Origin: Turnera subulata
Lineage: Eukaryota; Streptophyta; Magnoliopsida; Malpighiales; Passifloraceae
Length of the DNA: 64,000 nucleotides
Direction: 5' to 3'
Assembly (NCBI GenBank): GCA_028386065.3
Contig: JAKUCV010001525.1
Span: forward strand, 80,552 to 144,551
Shown piece by piece: positions 1 through 12,576 of the stretch. The notes under the pieces were generated by a model that had not been told where the DNA came from, ran no database searches, and worked only from the letters and a program-made list of their open reading frames with translations. The position numbers and the translations under genes are program-made. How positions within the stretch are numbered: position 1 is the first letter of the stretch; the number at the start of each line of letters is the position of its first letter.

Positions 1-1924
1 CTTCTGCCCAAAAACATCTAGAAATATTTTTAGCGTGAAGCATACTTCGACAGGCTTCAGCCAAATGTCTGTTCTTCCTCTCTGCAACACCATTCTGCTG
101 TGGAGTGTTTGCACATGTGAATTGGTGGCGTACTTGGCACCCTTGAAAAAAGTTTAAAAACTCCTCTGAGGTATACTCTCCCCCGTTGTCAGTACGAAGA
201 CAACGGATCTTGCTGCTCAACTCTACTTCAACCGTCTCCTTGAACTCTTTAAACTTTGAAAGAGTTTCAGACTTCTTCTTCATAAAATGAACCCAAACAT
301 GTCTTGAGTAGTCATCAATGAAGGTCACCATGTACCTCATCCCACTGATCGAGGATTGCTTCACAGGTCCAAATACATCAGAATGAACCAACTCTAACGG
401 TTCCTTTGATTTAAACTTCGAATCTTCATACGGCAACTGGTGTGCCTTCCTATATTGGCAGCCTCCGTACACAACATCCTTTCTGACTTCAAGCTGTGGA
501 AGCCCTTTCAACATCGACTTCTGCATCATCACGTCTAGCTTGGAATAGCTAACGTGACTCAACCATATATGTCACAACTATGCTGTTTCGCTTCTCCTTG
601 TCTTGTCTACATATGCCGTTTCTGCAGACATCACGTAGATTGACTCCAATCTTCGTCCTTTCATCACTGGATCTTCCGTCACCTCCAGACCTCGATATAC
701 TTTAACATCTTGTGGGCCAAACATGACAAAGTGACCAGAAGATGTTAACTGTGATACCGATAGGAGATTCTTCTTCATGCCTAGTACGTGATAGACATTT
801 TGGAGTGGCACTTCAACATCACCATACTGAGGAGAAACAGTCGTGTTACCAACATGGGCTATTGGTAACTTGGAGTTGTTTGCTATTACCACCACACAGC
901 TACCTGTGTATTCTGACAAATCCTGCAGCTTGGCTTTGTCACCTGTCATATGATTTGAACAACCTGAATCAACAATCCAGTCGTTCGCATAATCGATTCG
1001 ATTATGTGTTGCTGCCGTAAATGCAAAATCTTCATCTTCTGCAGCAAACAATGCTTCAGCATCCCATTCTTCTTCATCTTTGAATGTGGCAACATTGCTT
1101 TCCATGGCTTTCTTCTTAGACCAACAGTCTTTCGCCTTCTTGTTACAGTTGTAACACTTTCCTTCGAACCTCCTTCCATTGGAATAGTTCTTCGAGCCTC
1201 CTTCACGAGTGCTCGTCTCACCATGATGACTTTTAAACTTGCCACCATTCTTCTTGGATCCACCGCCTTCATGCTGCTTGGAATTCCACTTGCTCTTCTT
1301 TGCATAGAGTGCCTCTTCTTCATTCTTCAGCGGGACTCCTCCCATTTGCTTAGCTAAGTCTTCTTGACCGGCTAGCAAATTCTCAAACTCCTCAAGTGAT
1401 GGCTGTTTTGGCCAACCTTATACAGCAGCAATAAAGCTTCTAAATTCCGGCCTTAAACCATGGATAAGAATTCTCTTCATCCTGGAATCGCCGATAGATG
1501 CTTCTGGATCCAACTCCGAAATCTCACGGCACAAGAACTTCACTTTGTGAAAGTATTGTGCTATTGTCATGTTGCCTTGTGTCACCGACAATAACTCGTT
1601 CTCTAAAAGTTGAAGCTTCGTATCATTCTTTTTAGAAAACCGAGTGACAAGTGTATCCCAAGCTTCTTTCGGAGTTTCAGCTTTCTGTATGCATTGCAGC
1701 ATTTCATTTCCTACTGTTGTCTTCAAAGCGAACATTGCCTTGCCCACTTTAATCTTCCACTTCCGCAACTCTCCGTTTGTATCTGCTGGTTGTGCTACCT
1801 CGGTACCATTGACCACTTCCCACAGATCTTGTCCTTGCAAGTAGGACATCATGCAGGTTGACCACGTACTGTAGTTGTTGTTATTGAGCTTCTCCATTGC
1901 GCCGATAACTTGAAGGTCGGTCAT
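1..1924 (-). pseudogene. copia gag-protease-integrase polyprotein (broken, partial)
   Basis: The likely start is the Met of MTDLQVIGAMEKLN at 1924. The gag core holds the LQGQDLW and ILIHGLRPEFRSF regions typical of copia gag. A TAA near 1417 stands where element E has CAA (VQGWP), so one C-to-T change stops gag. The reading continues in the same frame to a zinc knuckle ([11 protein letters not shown]), a protease with [10 protein letters not shown], then a stop near 578 where the GAG-preintegrase region begins. Below 577 an integrase core is readable, with Asp in VHSDVFGP, Asp in RTDNGGEY and Glu in AERKN. The knuckle has lost its His through a net 9-nt deletion compared with E. Not functional as it stands. 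Confidence 0.9.
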
Positions 1925-1980
1925 TGTATCGACAAAGATTCTCACAAAACACCGCTACGTGATCTCCCGAAGAAGGACCT

Positions 1981-1992
1981 GCTCCGCTACCA
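1981..1992 (-). other. Primer-binding site of element F
   Basis: The minus strand reads TGGTAGCGGAGC just inside the LTR. This resembles the usual plant site TGGTATCAGAGC, which pairs with the 3' end of initiator tRNA-Met. Confidence 0.7.
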
Positions 1993-1995
1993 GAT

Positions 1996-2476
1996 TGTCG
2001 AACAAAGTTCCGTTTTCACACTACCAACCTCGTCACACAGGCAGACTGTGCTGAGACTAAGCAAGACTAACTTGCACAAGCAGGTCGTGCAGAACCCGAG
2101 TTAGAAAAGATAGAAAAACTCACAAAGAGTAGTAATAAGACAACAAATAAGAAAAGAGAGAATACACTCTTAGAATACTCAGAGAGAAATGCTAGAAAGC
2201 TCTAATGCTTGGGATGCTATTCCATTAGAAAGTAGGGCCTTTATATAGGCTACAAAATTAACAACTAACCTAGAAATTAGGAAACTAACAATCTCCTTTA
2301 AACTTTGAAAAATAAATAAAACTAACTAATATCTAATCTAGATATTTTAAATGATAACAACCTAAGACCAAATCTAGATAATAACTACCTAGATACAATC
2401 AAAATAATTAAATCCTAATCTTTGACTAGATAATAATAACAACTAAGATCAAATCCTTGGTGTTGAATATTTAACA
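1996..2476 (-). repeat. 5' LTR of copia element F
   Basis: On the minus strand it starts TGTTAAATATTCAACACC and ends GTTCGACA, so it has TG...CA ends and is 481 bp. The start matches the LTRs of element E (TGTTAAATATCCAACACC). The inner end lies 3 bp from the primer-binding site. Confidence 0.85.
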
Positions 2477-3183
2477 CCTCCCTCCCTCCCTCCCTATGTG
2501 TGGCCCATTTTTCACTTATCATCTCCGCTGCTGCTGCTGCGGGATTAATAAAAAATCACCATTAATTCACCCCCAACTTCCTACACAAAAGTGAACTGAA
2601 AATGGCACCTATTTCCAAAGAATGTCTCCGAGATAATCTACAAGTTTTCTCATACGGAATACATCTTGCCCATGAATAAAATTTCGGAATTTCCCGCATT
2701 GTTTACAAAAATTAATTGTTACATCATCCCAATATCCTAAATCTTGATGTTTACATTTTTTAAACAAAAAACATGTACAATTTAACCCTAAACCTGGATA
2801 ACGAAAACGTCAGAGCAATGACAAAACGAGTTGTAAAGTAACTAACAATAGGAAAGTCGGCGTATGCGGGATATTGGCGGTTTCACTACAACATAAACCT
2901 CAAAATAATAGTATATGACATGTTTGAAAAAGAAAGTGTAACTACTGTTTCCGACTCACTAGCTCTCACCTCCTAACAAGTGTTAAGGGGCTCCTGTAAT
3001 TTCTTTTTGTGTTTTTAGAAATGCTTTTAAGAGAATTAAGTGTTATCTTATCCGTTTCTTTTCCTTTATTATTTTCCATCTCCCAATCAAGTTGAAAAGG
3101 GGAAGAACAAATGTTGAACAACTTGTCCTGCAACAATCAATATTTCACCCATCCATTGTAGGCCCAGTATAGCAAAACCCGCT
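2477..3183. other. Upstream region of the GASA gene
   Basis: It starts with a short (CCCT)n run at about 2477-2494 directly at the LTR border of element F. The rest is unique-looking AT-rich DNA without an open frame of note. It presumably holds the promoter of the gene at 3300; I could assign no element other than the TATA box. Confidence 0.5.
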
Positions 3184-3191
3184 TATAAATA
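3184..3191 (+). promoter_or_regulatory. TATA box of the GASA gene
   Basis: TATAAATA lies 109 bp before the start codon at 3300. This leaves about 80 bp of 5' leader, normal for a small plant secreted-peptide gene. Confidence 0.7.
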
Positions 3192-3299
3192 CCCATGTCT
3201 TCCTTTGCATTCCTTCACAAAACCACCATCATCATCGTCTCTTAATTCTTCAAGTAGCTCACTGTGCCTCGCTGTTCTCCACCCCAACAAAGGAAAAAA

Positions 3300-4155
3300 A
3301 TGGGAAAAATACAAAGCACTACCTTGCTATCCTGTATGCTGATGTTGCTTCTTTTGCTTGGGGAAGAAACGCAAGTACGATCTTCTTCTGTAAACAAACA
3401 TTTTTCCATGCTTTGATTCACTTCCTATTTCCTGTTAATGTATCATTTTTGCTCACTTCTTTAAATTATAGGCTATTGGCGCGCAAATCTCTGCGTCTCA
3501 GCCCCAACATCAAGACAATCAAGCACTGGTAAGGCTAATGCCGCCCCACCAGCTCCCTTTTTTTTCATAAAAATTACTAGAAAAGGAAAATATTCTGCAG
3601 AAACCAACATTTTTACAGTTTTCACACTTCTAACTAATTTTTTTTCCTGGTGTTCTCCGTTACTCAGTATGGTGCCACCCAAGGCAGCCTCCATCCTCAA
3701 GGTGAGCTACATTTTCCCTCATTTTATAGCAAAAAAAAATTAATATATAGCCTATTGATTAATTATTCGTTAATTATGCACATATGCGGAAGAATACAAA
3801 AAAAAGTGATCCACAAATACAATGCCGTGCACATCGTGTGGTGTTCTGCTGGACTGTACTAAAAATGTTCCAACTGCAAACCAGCAGCCTGTTGATGTGA
3901 TTTGGGATTTGATTTCTGAAAAGAAAAGAACCAAAAAAAAAAAAAAACTAATCATGAAACTGTGATTGTGCAGAGTGTGCACCACGCTGCACTGCAAGGT
4001 GCTCCGCCACCGCTTACAAGAAGCCATGTATGTTCTTCTGCCAGAAATGTTGTGCAAAATGCCTGTGTGTTCCTGCTGGCACCTATGGTAACAAGCAGAC
4101 CTGTCCCTGCTACAATAACTGGAAGACCAAGAGAGGAGGACCCAAGTGCCCTTGA
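3300..4155 (+). CDS. GASA/snakin cysteine-rich secreted peptide, four exons
   Basis: Joined exons 3300-3374, 3472-3528, 3668-3701 and 3974-4155 give 115 residues plus stop. Each intron starts GT and ends AG, and phases agree. The protein starts MGKIQSTTLLSC and a run of Leu, a signal peptide. A short variable Gln/His-rich linker (exons 2 and 3) follows. The last exon encodes the whole GASA domain, with all 12 cysteines in the family spacing (ECAPRCTARC, CQKCCAKCLC, GTYGNKQTCPCYNNWK) and the usual C-terminal GGPKCP. GASA peptides are secreted, gibberellin-responsive in many plants, and linked to growth control and defence. The frame is clean, so the gene looks functional. Which family member it is cannot be told. 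Confidence 0.95.
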
Positions 4156-4354
4156 TTCTTCTTCAATATTCCTCGTGGGCGTGGGCGTGGGCGTGGCTTA
4201 TTTCTCATCTGCTTCTCCTCAGCTACAGTAGTTGCTCATATTGTTCCCGTCCCATATATATATAACCAATCCACAGAAGCCAATTCAGGGAATATAACTA
4301 GTACTAGCATTTATTAAGTACTATGCCTTAGTCATTGGTTGCCCTGAAGAAAAG

Positions 4355-5710
4355 GAGAAATTCTACTGTACGCATAGCGTACCACGTTGCATCCTACAAG
4401 TTATATGAGGGCCCATTTTTTTTAATACACATCAGACTATTCTAACAAGGTTGTTCACACGCGCGTTGTATAGAGGTCTAATGTTTATTTTATTGATTTC
4501 TTAATTTTCCAAAAGCCCTTAAGCTGTTTCTACTTGGCCACCATCGCGCCTTCTTCCTTCCTATCACCTGCAACCTGCGCACCTGTTCAGTCAAAAGCCC
4601 ACATCATTGTTCTATTTTTTTCATTCTCACCTCTAACTATGTACTTGAACCCTGAAAAGAGTGGTGATTAATAGTCAAAACTCTCTTCATTCTGGGAATC
4701 TTCAAAATTACATAAGGACTCCAGTCTAAATCTAACGGCCTTGCCATTTCTTTATTCATTTATGTGACTCTCTTAGTATACAAATTAATTAATATATCTT
4801 TTTTTATATACTGAACACAAAATATTTCTTGAGCAATTATATAAGCTTAAAAATACAGAAATATGTATTTTTTGTAATGATGTAAAGAAAAAAATAATTT
4901 TTATGATAATAATAAGTAAAACATTTTAAAATTTAAAAATATTATCAAATTTTCACCATAAATTGATAAAATTAAATTATTACGAACAAAGAAATTAGAC
5001 AGAATTTATTACGGCTAATTTTTTTTAAAAAATATATAAACTTAAAATATGTAAATAATTATTGAAAGCAAATTTCAAATTTCCAATGTCAATTAGGTTT
5101 TTTTTTTTAAAAAAGTGAATAGTTTAAAATTTTTAAAAATAAAATTTTAAATTATTCTATAAACTTAAAATATGGAAAAATATGAAAGCCTAATTTTAAA
5201 TTTTCCATCTGGATAAAATTTTGAAAAAGGTGAATATTTTAAATTTTTTTGAAAAATTACACCAGTAGAAATGTTTAATATGTTGTAGTCCATATTTTAA
5301 TTTTTTTATATAGTTTGATATTTTAATTTCCATGTTTAAAAATTTATAAATTACCATGTATTTGCAATTCTATTACTTTTAAAAGTTTAAGAAAATTTTA
5401 AAAAAATGGATGTCCAATATAAGAACTAAGGAAAAATACAATAAGTATTTTGTAAAATTAAAAAATCAAAACAATAAGAACACTACCTGCTTTAGGTTGA
5501 TCACACTGGAGGTGACAGGAAGGAAGGGTGGAGAGCGCGCGATACTGGAATAGAAATAAAAGAATTAATAAAATAAATATAGATCTTGTCTACAGCGCGC
5601 GTGAAAATTTTAATTAACCATTAAGGGAGGTGATGTGTTTAAAAAAGTAGGCCCCTTGGTATAACTAGTAAGACTCCACTTGGTACGCATTGCGTACCAT
5701 AGATTTTCTC
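4355..5710. mobile_element. Non-autonomous Mutator-like element, long TIRs, 9-bp TSD
   Basis: The two ends are inverted copies of each other over about 200 bp: GAGAAATTCTACTG at the left and, reversed, GAGAAAATCTATGG at the right. GCGCGC blocks and a CCTTCCTTCCT(A/G)TCACCT stretch also line up. A perfect 9-bp target duplication, GAAGAAAAG, flanks it at 4346-4354 and 5711-5719. Long TIRs with 9-bp duplications are typical of Mutator-like elements. The 1-kb middle is AT-rich and has no transposase. Each end carries a near-palindrome, GTACGCATAGCGTAC at the left and GGTACGCATTGCGTACC at the right. Confidence 0.85.
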
Positions 5711-5719
5711 GAAGAAAAG

Positions 5720-7263
5720 AGGATAACCATCCCTATCTATCGTCCTAAAATATGGAAACTATCTAATTAGTAGTGTAATTGTATACTTTTTGCCAATATG
5801 AATGTTGGCCATGAACTGAAGAATATTCTAGTACTATTGTTCTTTTGTAAATGTCTTAAGGGTGGGTCTAGCATTATTGGTAATGTGAAGATGTAACCAA
5901 ATATTTGCCCCCATTTGTTTTAGTACATAAGAATTACATAAATAATTACAATCGCAAACTATCATCAATTCTACCCACCGAGATTATCGACCCCAAATAT
6001 ACATATAATATTTGACTTTGGAGCTATGCGATCCGCTTCGGAAATTCCATAATTAGATAAGAGCTTGATGTACATGTTATCGAGGGTGTAAGTATTCAAT
6101 TTGGTAGTTCAAGATTTTTTTTTTAATTCTAATAATCGGAATTCAATATTTTTGTATTCTCACACATCCTAAATTAAAAAAAAAATTAAATGAGTTTTTG
6201 GAGTGTCTGAACCCAATAAAATCGAAATGGTAGGAAAAGTTGATAAATTTACACAGCCGACGATTTAATTACAGAATATATAATTACGCGAGAAATTCAA
6301 CCCCAGAAAAGAAAAAAACTGTTGATGCATTGTTGAATCCATTACAATGAAACTCATAGAGGTATATAATTAAGGAAGACATATATGTTTTCACTTTACA
6401 TTAACCCAGTGTCAGTATGGGGGATGTTTGTCACAACTCACAATGGCTAACTCGTCAATGGGCACATATATAACAAAAGTGAGATGTGGGATTATTGTTT
6501 TATCATGGTTCAAAAAAGAATTATTGTTTTATCATATTGTCAGGGGTTGGGTGCATCCAGTCCAAGCCATCAGTGTACTGTATACCCTACCTGTATACCC
6601 TTCCCCACCCAATGTGGGCATCTGCTTCCTGGGTAGGTATGGCGTCAGGGCCGATGAGGTAGAATATATACTGAATATACTAGCATAAACCCGTCCCGTT
6701 GCTTCGGTTTTTTACTTTTTTTTTTAAAATTAAAATCATATATTTTGTCCATAATATTAATGAAATTATTAAATTATTTATATTAGTTATTGCAACAAAT
6801 CCCCGAGTCCCACTATTTTTCGGAGTAAACAAGGCAGTGGAACGAAAATGGCACCTCCTTTGCTGTATAGCGCGAAACGACACGAGTTGGAGTTTGGTTT
6901 TTCGCACTTCACGAAAAAACGACGTTGTCTTAAGCGGGCGGCAAAATTCCCGCCTAGGGCACCCCTCCTCCGATGGGCGACAATCCCACGTGGGTGGGAC
7001 CTACATCGCTATGCATTTTCATTTTTTTTCAAAATTTTTAAAAAAGAAAAATGATTTACTAAAAAACATATAATGAATAAAAAATATAATTCCAAAAATT
7101 AGGTGGAAAATTTTGGCCCGGGACCCACATGCCACGTGCCGTAACCCTACAGGTGAACCGGAATCAGGGGTGGAAAGGATGTGTTTGCACGATTATGAAC
7201 AGGTTGGGGAACGTAATGTTACATTTTTTTTTCCAGAAGATGACACAATGTTACATTTATTTA
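5720..7263. other. AT-rich intergenic DNA
   Basis: I see no supported gene. Short open frames here have no recognisable domain. A GC-richer stretch at about 6840-7180 stands out but I could not classify it. Confidence 0.5.
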
Positions 7264-7409
7264 AGTAAAGGCAGGGGCGGATCCAAGATTTCTAGTTAGG
7301 GGGGCAAGTTTACGCGAGAAAATAAAAACCGTTAAGCTATAAAAATATTATAGAATAAAAATTAATAAAAGTTGAATTTATTGTTTATATAAAATATTAC
7401 AAAATTATC

Positions 7410-9461
7410 TTATTCGCGCTTGCGCGGTTTCATTTTGTCAAAGTCATTAATTATTTGATCAACTGAAAATTTTTCAGCAATTTCTCTTTCAATGTTGACA
7501 ATCAAGTAATTTGCAAGAAAATCGTCCTCCATCTTGTTACGTAGTCTTGTTTTGACAAGCTTCATAGCTGAAAAAGCTCTCTTTGTAGTTGTTGACACCG
7601 GAAGAGTCAATATAAGCCGAAGTAATCTATCAACAAGAGGAAACGCTGTTGATTTTCTAGTTTCTACCAATGCATGGCACAAATCAACAGTCGTGGATAG
7701 ATTCTTCAAATTTGGATGACTGAGTACATCATTCTTGTAATGCTGAAGCTGATACTTTAGTTGGATTTTCTCTTGTTCAGAAAAATCTTGAGGATAGAAA
7801 TGCTTCACAAGCTTGCATATGTCATCAACATTGAACGAGTTATAAGCATTTCTAGGATCCAAAGCTGTACTTAGAATAAGAAGTTCAGTTGCTTGCTCGC
7901 TGAATCTACTATTCAACTCTTCCAGTTGGTGATCGGTGGCAGCTGTAAATATGTCAATACGATAATGATGCTCAACTGTGACATTATCTTTATAACGCCG
8001 AGACCGAATAATGTCAGAGAAATGCGCATCCATGTCTGGAACTTCAATAATTTGACTATTACAAAATGTGGTCACCTCTTTTAGAAAACAATCCCAACCA
8101 TCATCTCTTAACTTCTGGATTAACTTTTTGGTACTTGATACCAATTGCATAGCATTTAGTATGTCTTGAGATTTTCTTTGCAATGCTTGGCAAAGATCAT
8201 GTGTGATTCCCATAATTTCCTTCATCATCAGCATATCAAACACAAAATCAAATGATTTTAGGCATTTGAAAGCAAAAGTAGCATCCCCCCATTGAGAAGA
8301 TATAGATCCTTTAATGGAAATGTTCTCGAGGAGTTTGCAAGTGGCACTGTATATGTTTAGAAGACTGCAAATTGAATTAAAATGGGAACTCTATCTAGTA
8401 TCACCTGGACATTGTAAAGTACCAATTTGGTTCATTCCTTTTCCTGTATCAAGCTCATCATCTGCAACTAATTGTTCAATCTCAGCTTCCCTCAAAGCGT
8501 GTAACTCATCTTTGCGTTTAGGAGAACTAGAAACAATGTTGACAATAAAAGATAAATTCTGAAAGAAGGTATGAATATCAGCTACTTCTTTAGCTGCAGC
8601 AACAAGAGCTAACTGCAACTGGTGAGCCAAACAATGAACATAGTATGCATATAGACAATCTTGAAGGAACAAAACTTGTAATCCATTCCATTCTCCACGC
8701 ATATTGCTAGCTCCATCGTAACCTTGACCTCTAATATTTTGAACATCAAGTCCATGATGAGATAAAACAGTGAAAATCTCTTTTTTAAGAGTTAAAGCAG
8801 TTGTATCTGGTACATGCACTATATCCAAGAATCGTTCTCGAATAAATCCTTCTTTGTCCACAAATCTTATAAAAATAGCCATCTGTTCTCTGCTTGATTC
8901 ATCACGTGCCTCATCAACAATTAAACAAAATTTTGCAGTGCCAATCTCACTACAAATTACTACTTGCATTTTTTAGCAAAACATTGCAAAATCTCCTTTT
9001 GAAAGCTAGGAGCTGCATGAATACTTTTTGCTGGGGCAATACCCAAGACAACTGCATTTACTAGCTCATTATATGATGCCAAAAGTTGAATCATTTCAAG
9101 AAAATTACCTCAGTTTTTAGATTCTGGCCGTTCATCATGTCCTCTAAAAGCACAAGCTTGGAATGTAAGTCATCTGACAGCATCTATGGGCGTTTTAAGC
9201 CGCAAGCGATTTTTTGCAACTTCTTGTGAAGTTTTATTCTCCAGAAACCTACCAATACAAGAAGTTTGGTTTTCCATATTTTCAAAGCATTCGACGACAG
9301 ATTTGTGAACTGAGTTTGGACCTTTTCCTATATGTGATAAAAATGCACAATCTTCTCCACAGTTAACTCTCTTCCAGCTATTAAAACCTTTGACTGTGAA
9401 TATATCGTGTCCATGTTTCCCACTTTGCTTGGCAAAAAGATAACATGGAAAACAATAAGCA
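7410..9461 (-). pseudogene. hAT transposase, central and C-terminal part
   Basis: It continues the TTF finger (YCFPCYLFAKQSG, VKGFNSWK) and then the DUF4371 catalytic region (FCLIVDEARDESSREQM, VRGQGYDGASNMRG-like, HCLAHQLQLAL). It ends in the dimerisation domain (FPLVDRLLRLILTLPVSTTT, RAFSAMKLVKTRLRN, MEDDFLANYLI). It is broken by stops near 9158, 9108 and 8390 and by a frameshift near 8970. The PGDTR*SSH stop is a Trp codon turned to TAG. It is an old, inactive relative of the ZMYM-like plant hAT transposases. Confidence 0.9.
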
Positions 9462-9466
9462 CTATC

Positions 9467-12400
9467 TGTAACGCCCCGGATTTTCATAATTTAATTTATA
9501 AAATTTTGCGGAATTTTTATTCCAATTTTACCCTTGAGGTATTTCCGGACTTTTAGACTAGGAAAATAAATTATTTTACCTTGGTTATATCGGTATTAAG
9601 TCATTAGTATGGCGGGTACGGCTTTCGATGGAGATTAAACGTGTTTCGGTAAGAAACGCGGGGTTTACCATAGTTTTGGACTAAACTACGTCGTTTTGGG
9701 TAAAGGAAAAAAAAATGTTGACCGAGCTATGGCGGGTTGACCGTGTCCAGCCAAAACGAAACGACGTCATTTTGGCTAGGCGGGTCAAAAACCCTAACCC
9801 TCCTCTCCTCTCTTCTTTCTTTTCTTTCTTCTTTTCTCTCCTCTGCTCTCTTCCTCCCGACAACGCCTCTCTTCCTCTCTCTCTCTCTCACTCCCTAATC
9901 CTTTTCTTCTCTTTTCTCTTCCGTTTCCCCTCTCCTGAAAACACCAACACCTCCTCTCTTCCCTCTTGTTCTCTCTCGCCGCATTTTCCTCTTCACTTCC
10001 TCCCCTCTACGCCGCGACCACCACGGGTTGCAGAGGAGACCGAGATGAGGGCCGGCCTGAGCAAGACCGACGAGGAACCGCTTATTGTGGTGCTTCCTCT
10101 GTCATTTCCGGTAAGCATCACCTCCCCTAATCTCTTTGTTTTCTCTTCCTCTTCTCCCATTCATTTTCTTTGTTGTGGTTCTAATCGGGTAGGCTTGTTG
10201 GTGTGTGGGTGTTGTGTTGTCTCGGGTCGGATTGGTGGCCGACGTGTGTGTCTTGCTTCAGGGATGGTTCCGGCGGGCGTGTGGGTGGTTCTGGATGGTG
10301 GGGGGGTGGTCTACTGCTGGTGGTTTAGTGTTCCTGTAGCAGAGCTTGCAGTCGCGTGGTTCGTCACGCACAGGTTGTTTTTGGGCTTGTTTTGGAGCCG
10401 TGGACAGTGGGCAGTGACGACGCACGGGTCCTTTTCCGGTAAGGATTTTAAATCTCTACTTGCTTCCTTTCCGTTTTGATGTTTGAGGTGGTTGTATTGT
10501 TAAAATGGATGTTGGGGTTATGACAGAATTGTTGTTCGGTTCGTTTCTGGCAGATTAGGTGAATTTCCGGCGAGGTTGACCGGAATCCAGCGAAGCTCGG
10601 GATTTTCCGGCGAAGGCTCGGGTACTGTTCCGGCGGACGGAATTTTTTTCTGCTTTTGCATGGTAATTTCGACTTAGTCCCAGGTTCAACTTTATGTATA
10701 TGCCTCGTTGTTTCAAAAAACATGTACATTTAAACATTAAAGAGATTTAGTGGAATACCGAGAGCGGGGAGTGAGTGAGTGTGTGTGGCCGGGAACTTAC
10801 CGACACGGGTAGAACTTTAAGTCGATGAACTCTTGGGCTCGGGAATGACCTTAGAACGGTGTTTAGGAAAACCGGGCCCAGGCCCAACTAACTCACCTTA
10901 TGGACCTTTGGATAATTTTTAGACTTTAAGAAGTGGGCTTAAAGCCCAATGGCATAAATGGTTAGTTATGGACTTTAAGGAATGGGCTCTAAGCCCAAAT
11001 TCATAAATTGGTTTTATTGCAGACTTAAGGAAGTGGGCCTTAGACCCGAGAAATTATTTTTGGAATTAGATGGGCTTGAGCCCGGTAAACTTTGGGTTCC
11101 AATCTTTTGGAGTTTTTGGTGAGGAGATATACCCTTTTGGGCTTAGACCCCGAAATTACATAACCGGGTAGTTTGGGACAGGTTTTACTCAGTTGAGCAT
11201 ATAAGTATCATGCATGCACGGTTTGTTATAATTGTTTTGTAATTATTGTGTTTGCTGGTATTCAGGCACGGGTAATACCTCGGGAGTTGGAGGATCTGTC
11301 TTGGGGAAAGCTCCACAGGATAATCGTCGTTGAGGTGACTTTATAAGTTTTTTTTTTTTTTTTTTATGTTTGTATGCATGTGCTTGTTAGATTGGTTTGT
11401 CTCAGTTGCATGCCTTGTTTGCTAACATGCCATGTTCTGTATTGTGTGCCTATGTATTGCTATTTGTTGGACAAGCATGTCTTGCTTAATTTTATGGGAT
11501 ATAACATGTGATATGATTTTGGGTGAACTGTGTGATGTGATGTGGGTTGGAAACCCGGATGTTAATTTAATGAATAATTCACACAACCCTGATAAATCAT
11601 AACTTTTTGGCACACATGAACTCTTAAGTATGAATAAGAATGATATACTATAAAAGATATACTATTGTGTGCTGATGACCGGTTGGTTCGAGCGAAAAAT
11701 GATGCCCCTCGGGTTTGCATGCGGGATAGCATGGTATATGCGATTTAGCATATGGGTCTGTGATGATCGGTTCTACCTCCCTCTTTCTACCTCTCCCTTT
11801 CTACCTCCCTCTTTCTCTCTGTCTCTCTCTCTATGGTTATATTTGGGCTATATGCCTGGTTTTTATTTGGGCTTACGCCCTGGTTGTCTCATGAGACGGG
11901 ACCGAGCTCGACGCACACAGTAGGGGGCCCTGAATAATAAATATAATAATAAAATTTAACACACAAACAGATGTAAAACATAAACTGTTTGCTTATATGT
12001 TGTTGGCATGTTAGTACTGGTTATTGTGTGTTTGCTTACTTGTGCTTGTTTCTCTACTCTCCTTTCGAGCTTGCTTTGCACGCCTACATAACTAGATTTA
12101 TACTGCTCACTGAGTAGGCGACTCACATAATCGCCACCGTTGTTTTTCAGACTCTTAGTTAGCGTGCTGTCTCCCTTTTCCTTTCCGGAGTACGGACGTG
12201 GTTATCCCAGCAGGTAGCTGTGCTTCTTCTCCCGGTTGGATCCATAGAGTCGACATGCATATCATTTTTTCTTCTCTTGTTTTATTTTTGTGTTATTCTT
12301 CTGCTGCATTGGAATCTGTTGAGATGTCATTCTTGTTTTTGATTACATTATCGGCGGGTTGCCGGGATTTGTTACTTGATATTGTTTCAGCTGGTTGCCG

Positions 12401-12576
12401 GGTTAAATTATGGCTTGATAAGCCGGTATACTCTTGTTCTTTATGACATCTCGGTTTATTAAGATTTTTTGATAATGTTTTAGTATTGGATTTTGTGTCT
12501 CGAGTTTCAGGGGCATTTTGGTAAAATTTCTCTTGTTTAAGTATTTTATTTGTAAAATTGGGATACAGGTATTTCA
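9467..12576 (+). repeat. 5' LTR of chromovirus A
   Basis: A 3110-bp direct copy of 15814-18916, from TGTAACGCC to GGTATTTCA. It holds a CT-rich leader-like stretch (about 9800-10010) and a run of short GGGCTT...AAGCCC palindromes (10933-11152). A short CT tract at about 11790-11832 is much longer in the other LTR. Long open frames in the CT-rich part are composition effects, not genes. Confidence 0.92.

Larger units (their letters stand above)
1..2476 (-). mobile_element. Ty1/copia retrotransposon F, 5' part (cut by window start)
   Basis: Read on the minus strand this gives a 5' LTR (2476-1996), a primer-binding site, gag, protease and the first part of integrase, the gene order of Ty1/copia. 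The element runs out of the window at base 1, so reverse transcriptase, RNase H and the 3' LTR are not seen. It is the same family as element E at 41546-45612: gag peptides and LTR starts are nearly the same in both. Confidence 0.93.

Noticed and set aside
6428..7073. Short frames in both strands between the Mutator-like and the hAT elements
   Set aside because: Short, no start context or domain, no splice pattern that I could support.
9715..10479. Long plus-strand frame (254 residues) and its copy at 16042-16683
   Set aside because: Both lie in the CT-rich part of the A LTRs, are rich in Ser, Pro and Phe from base composition, and show no domain.
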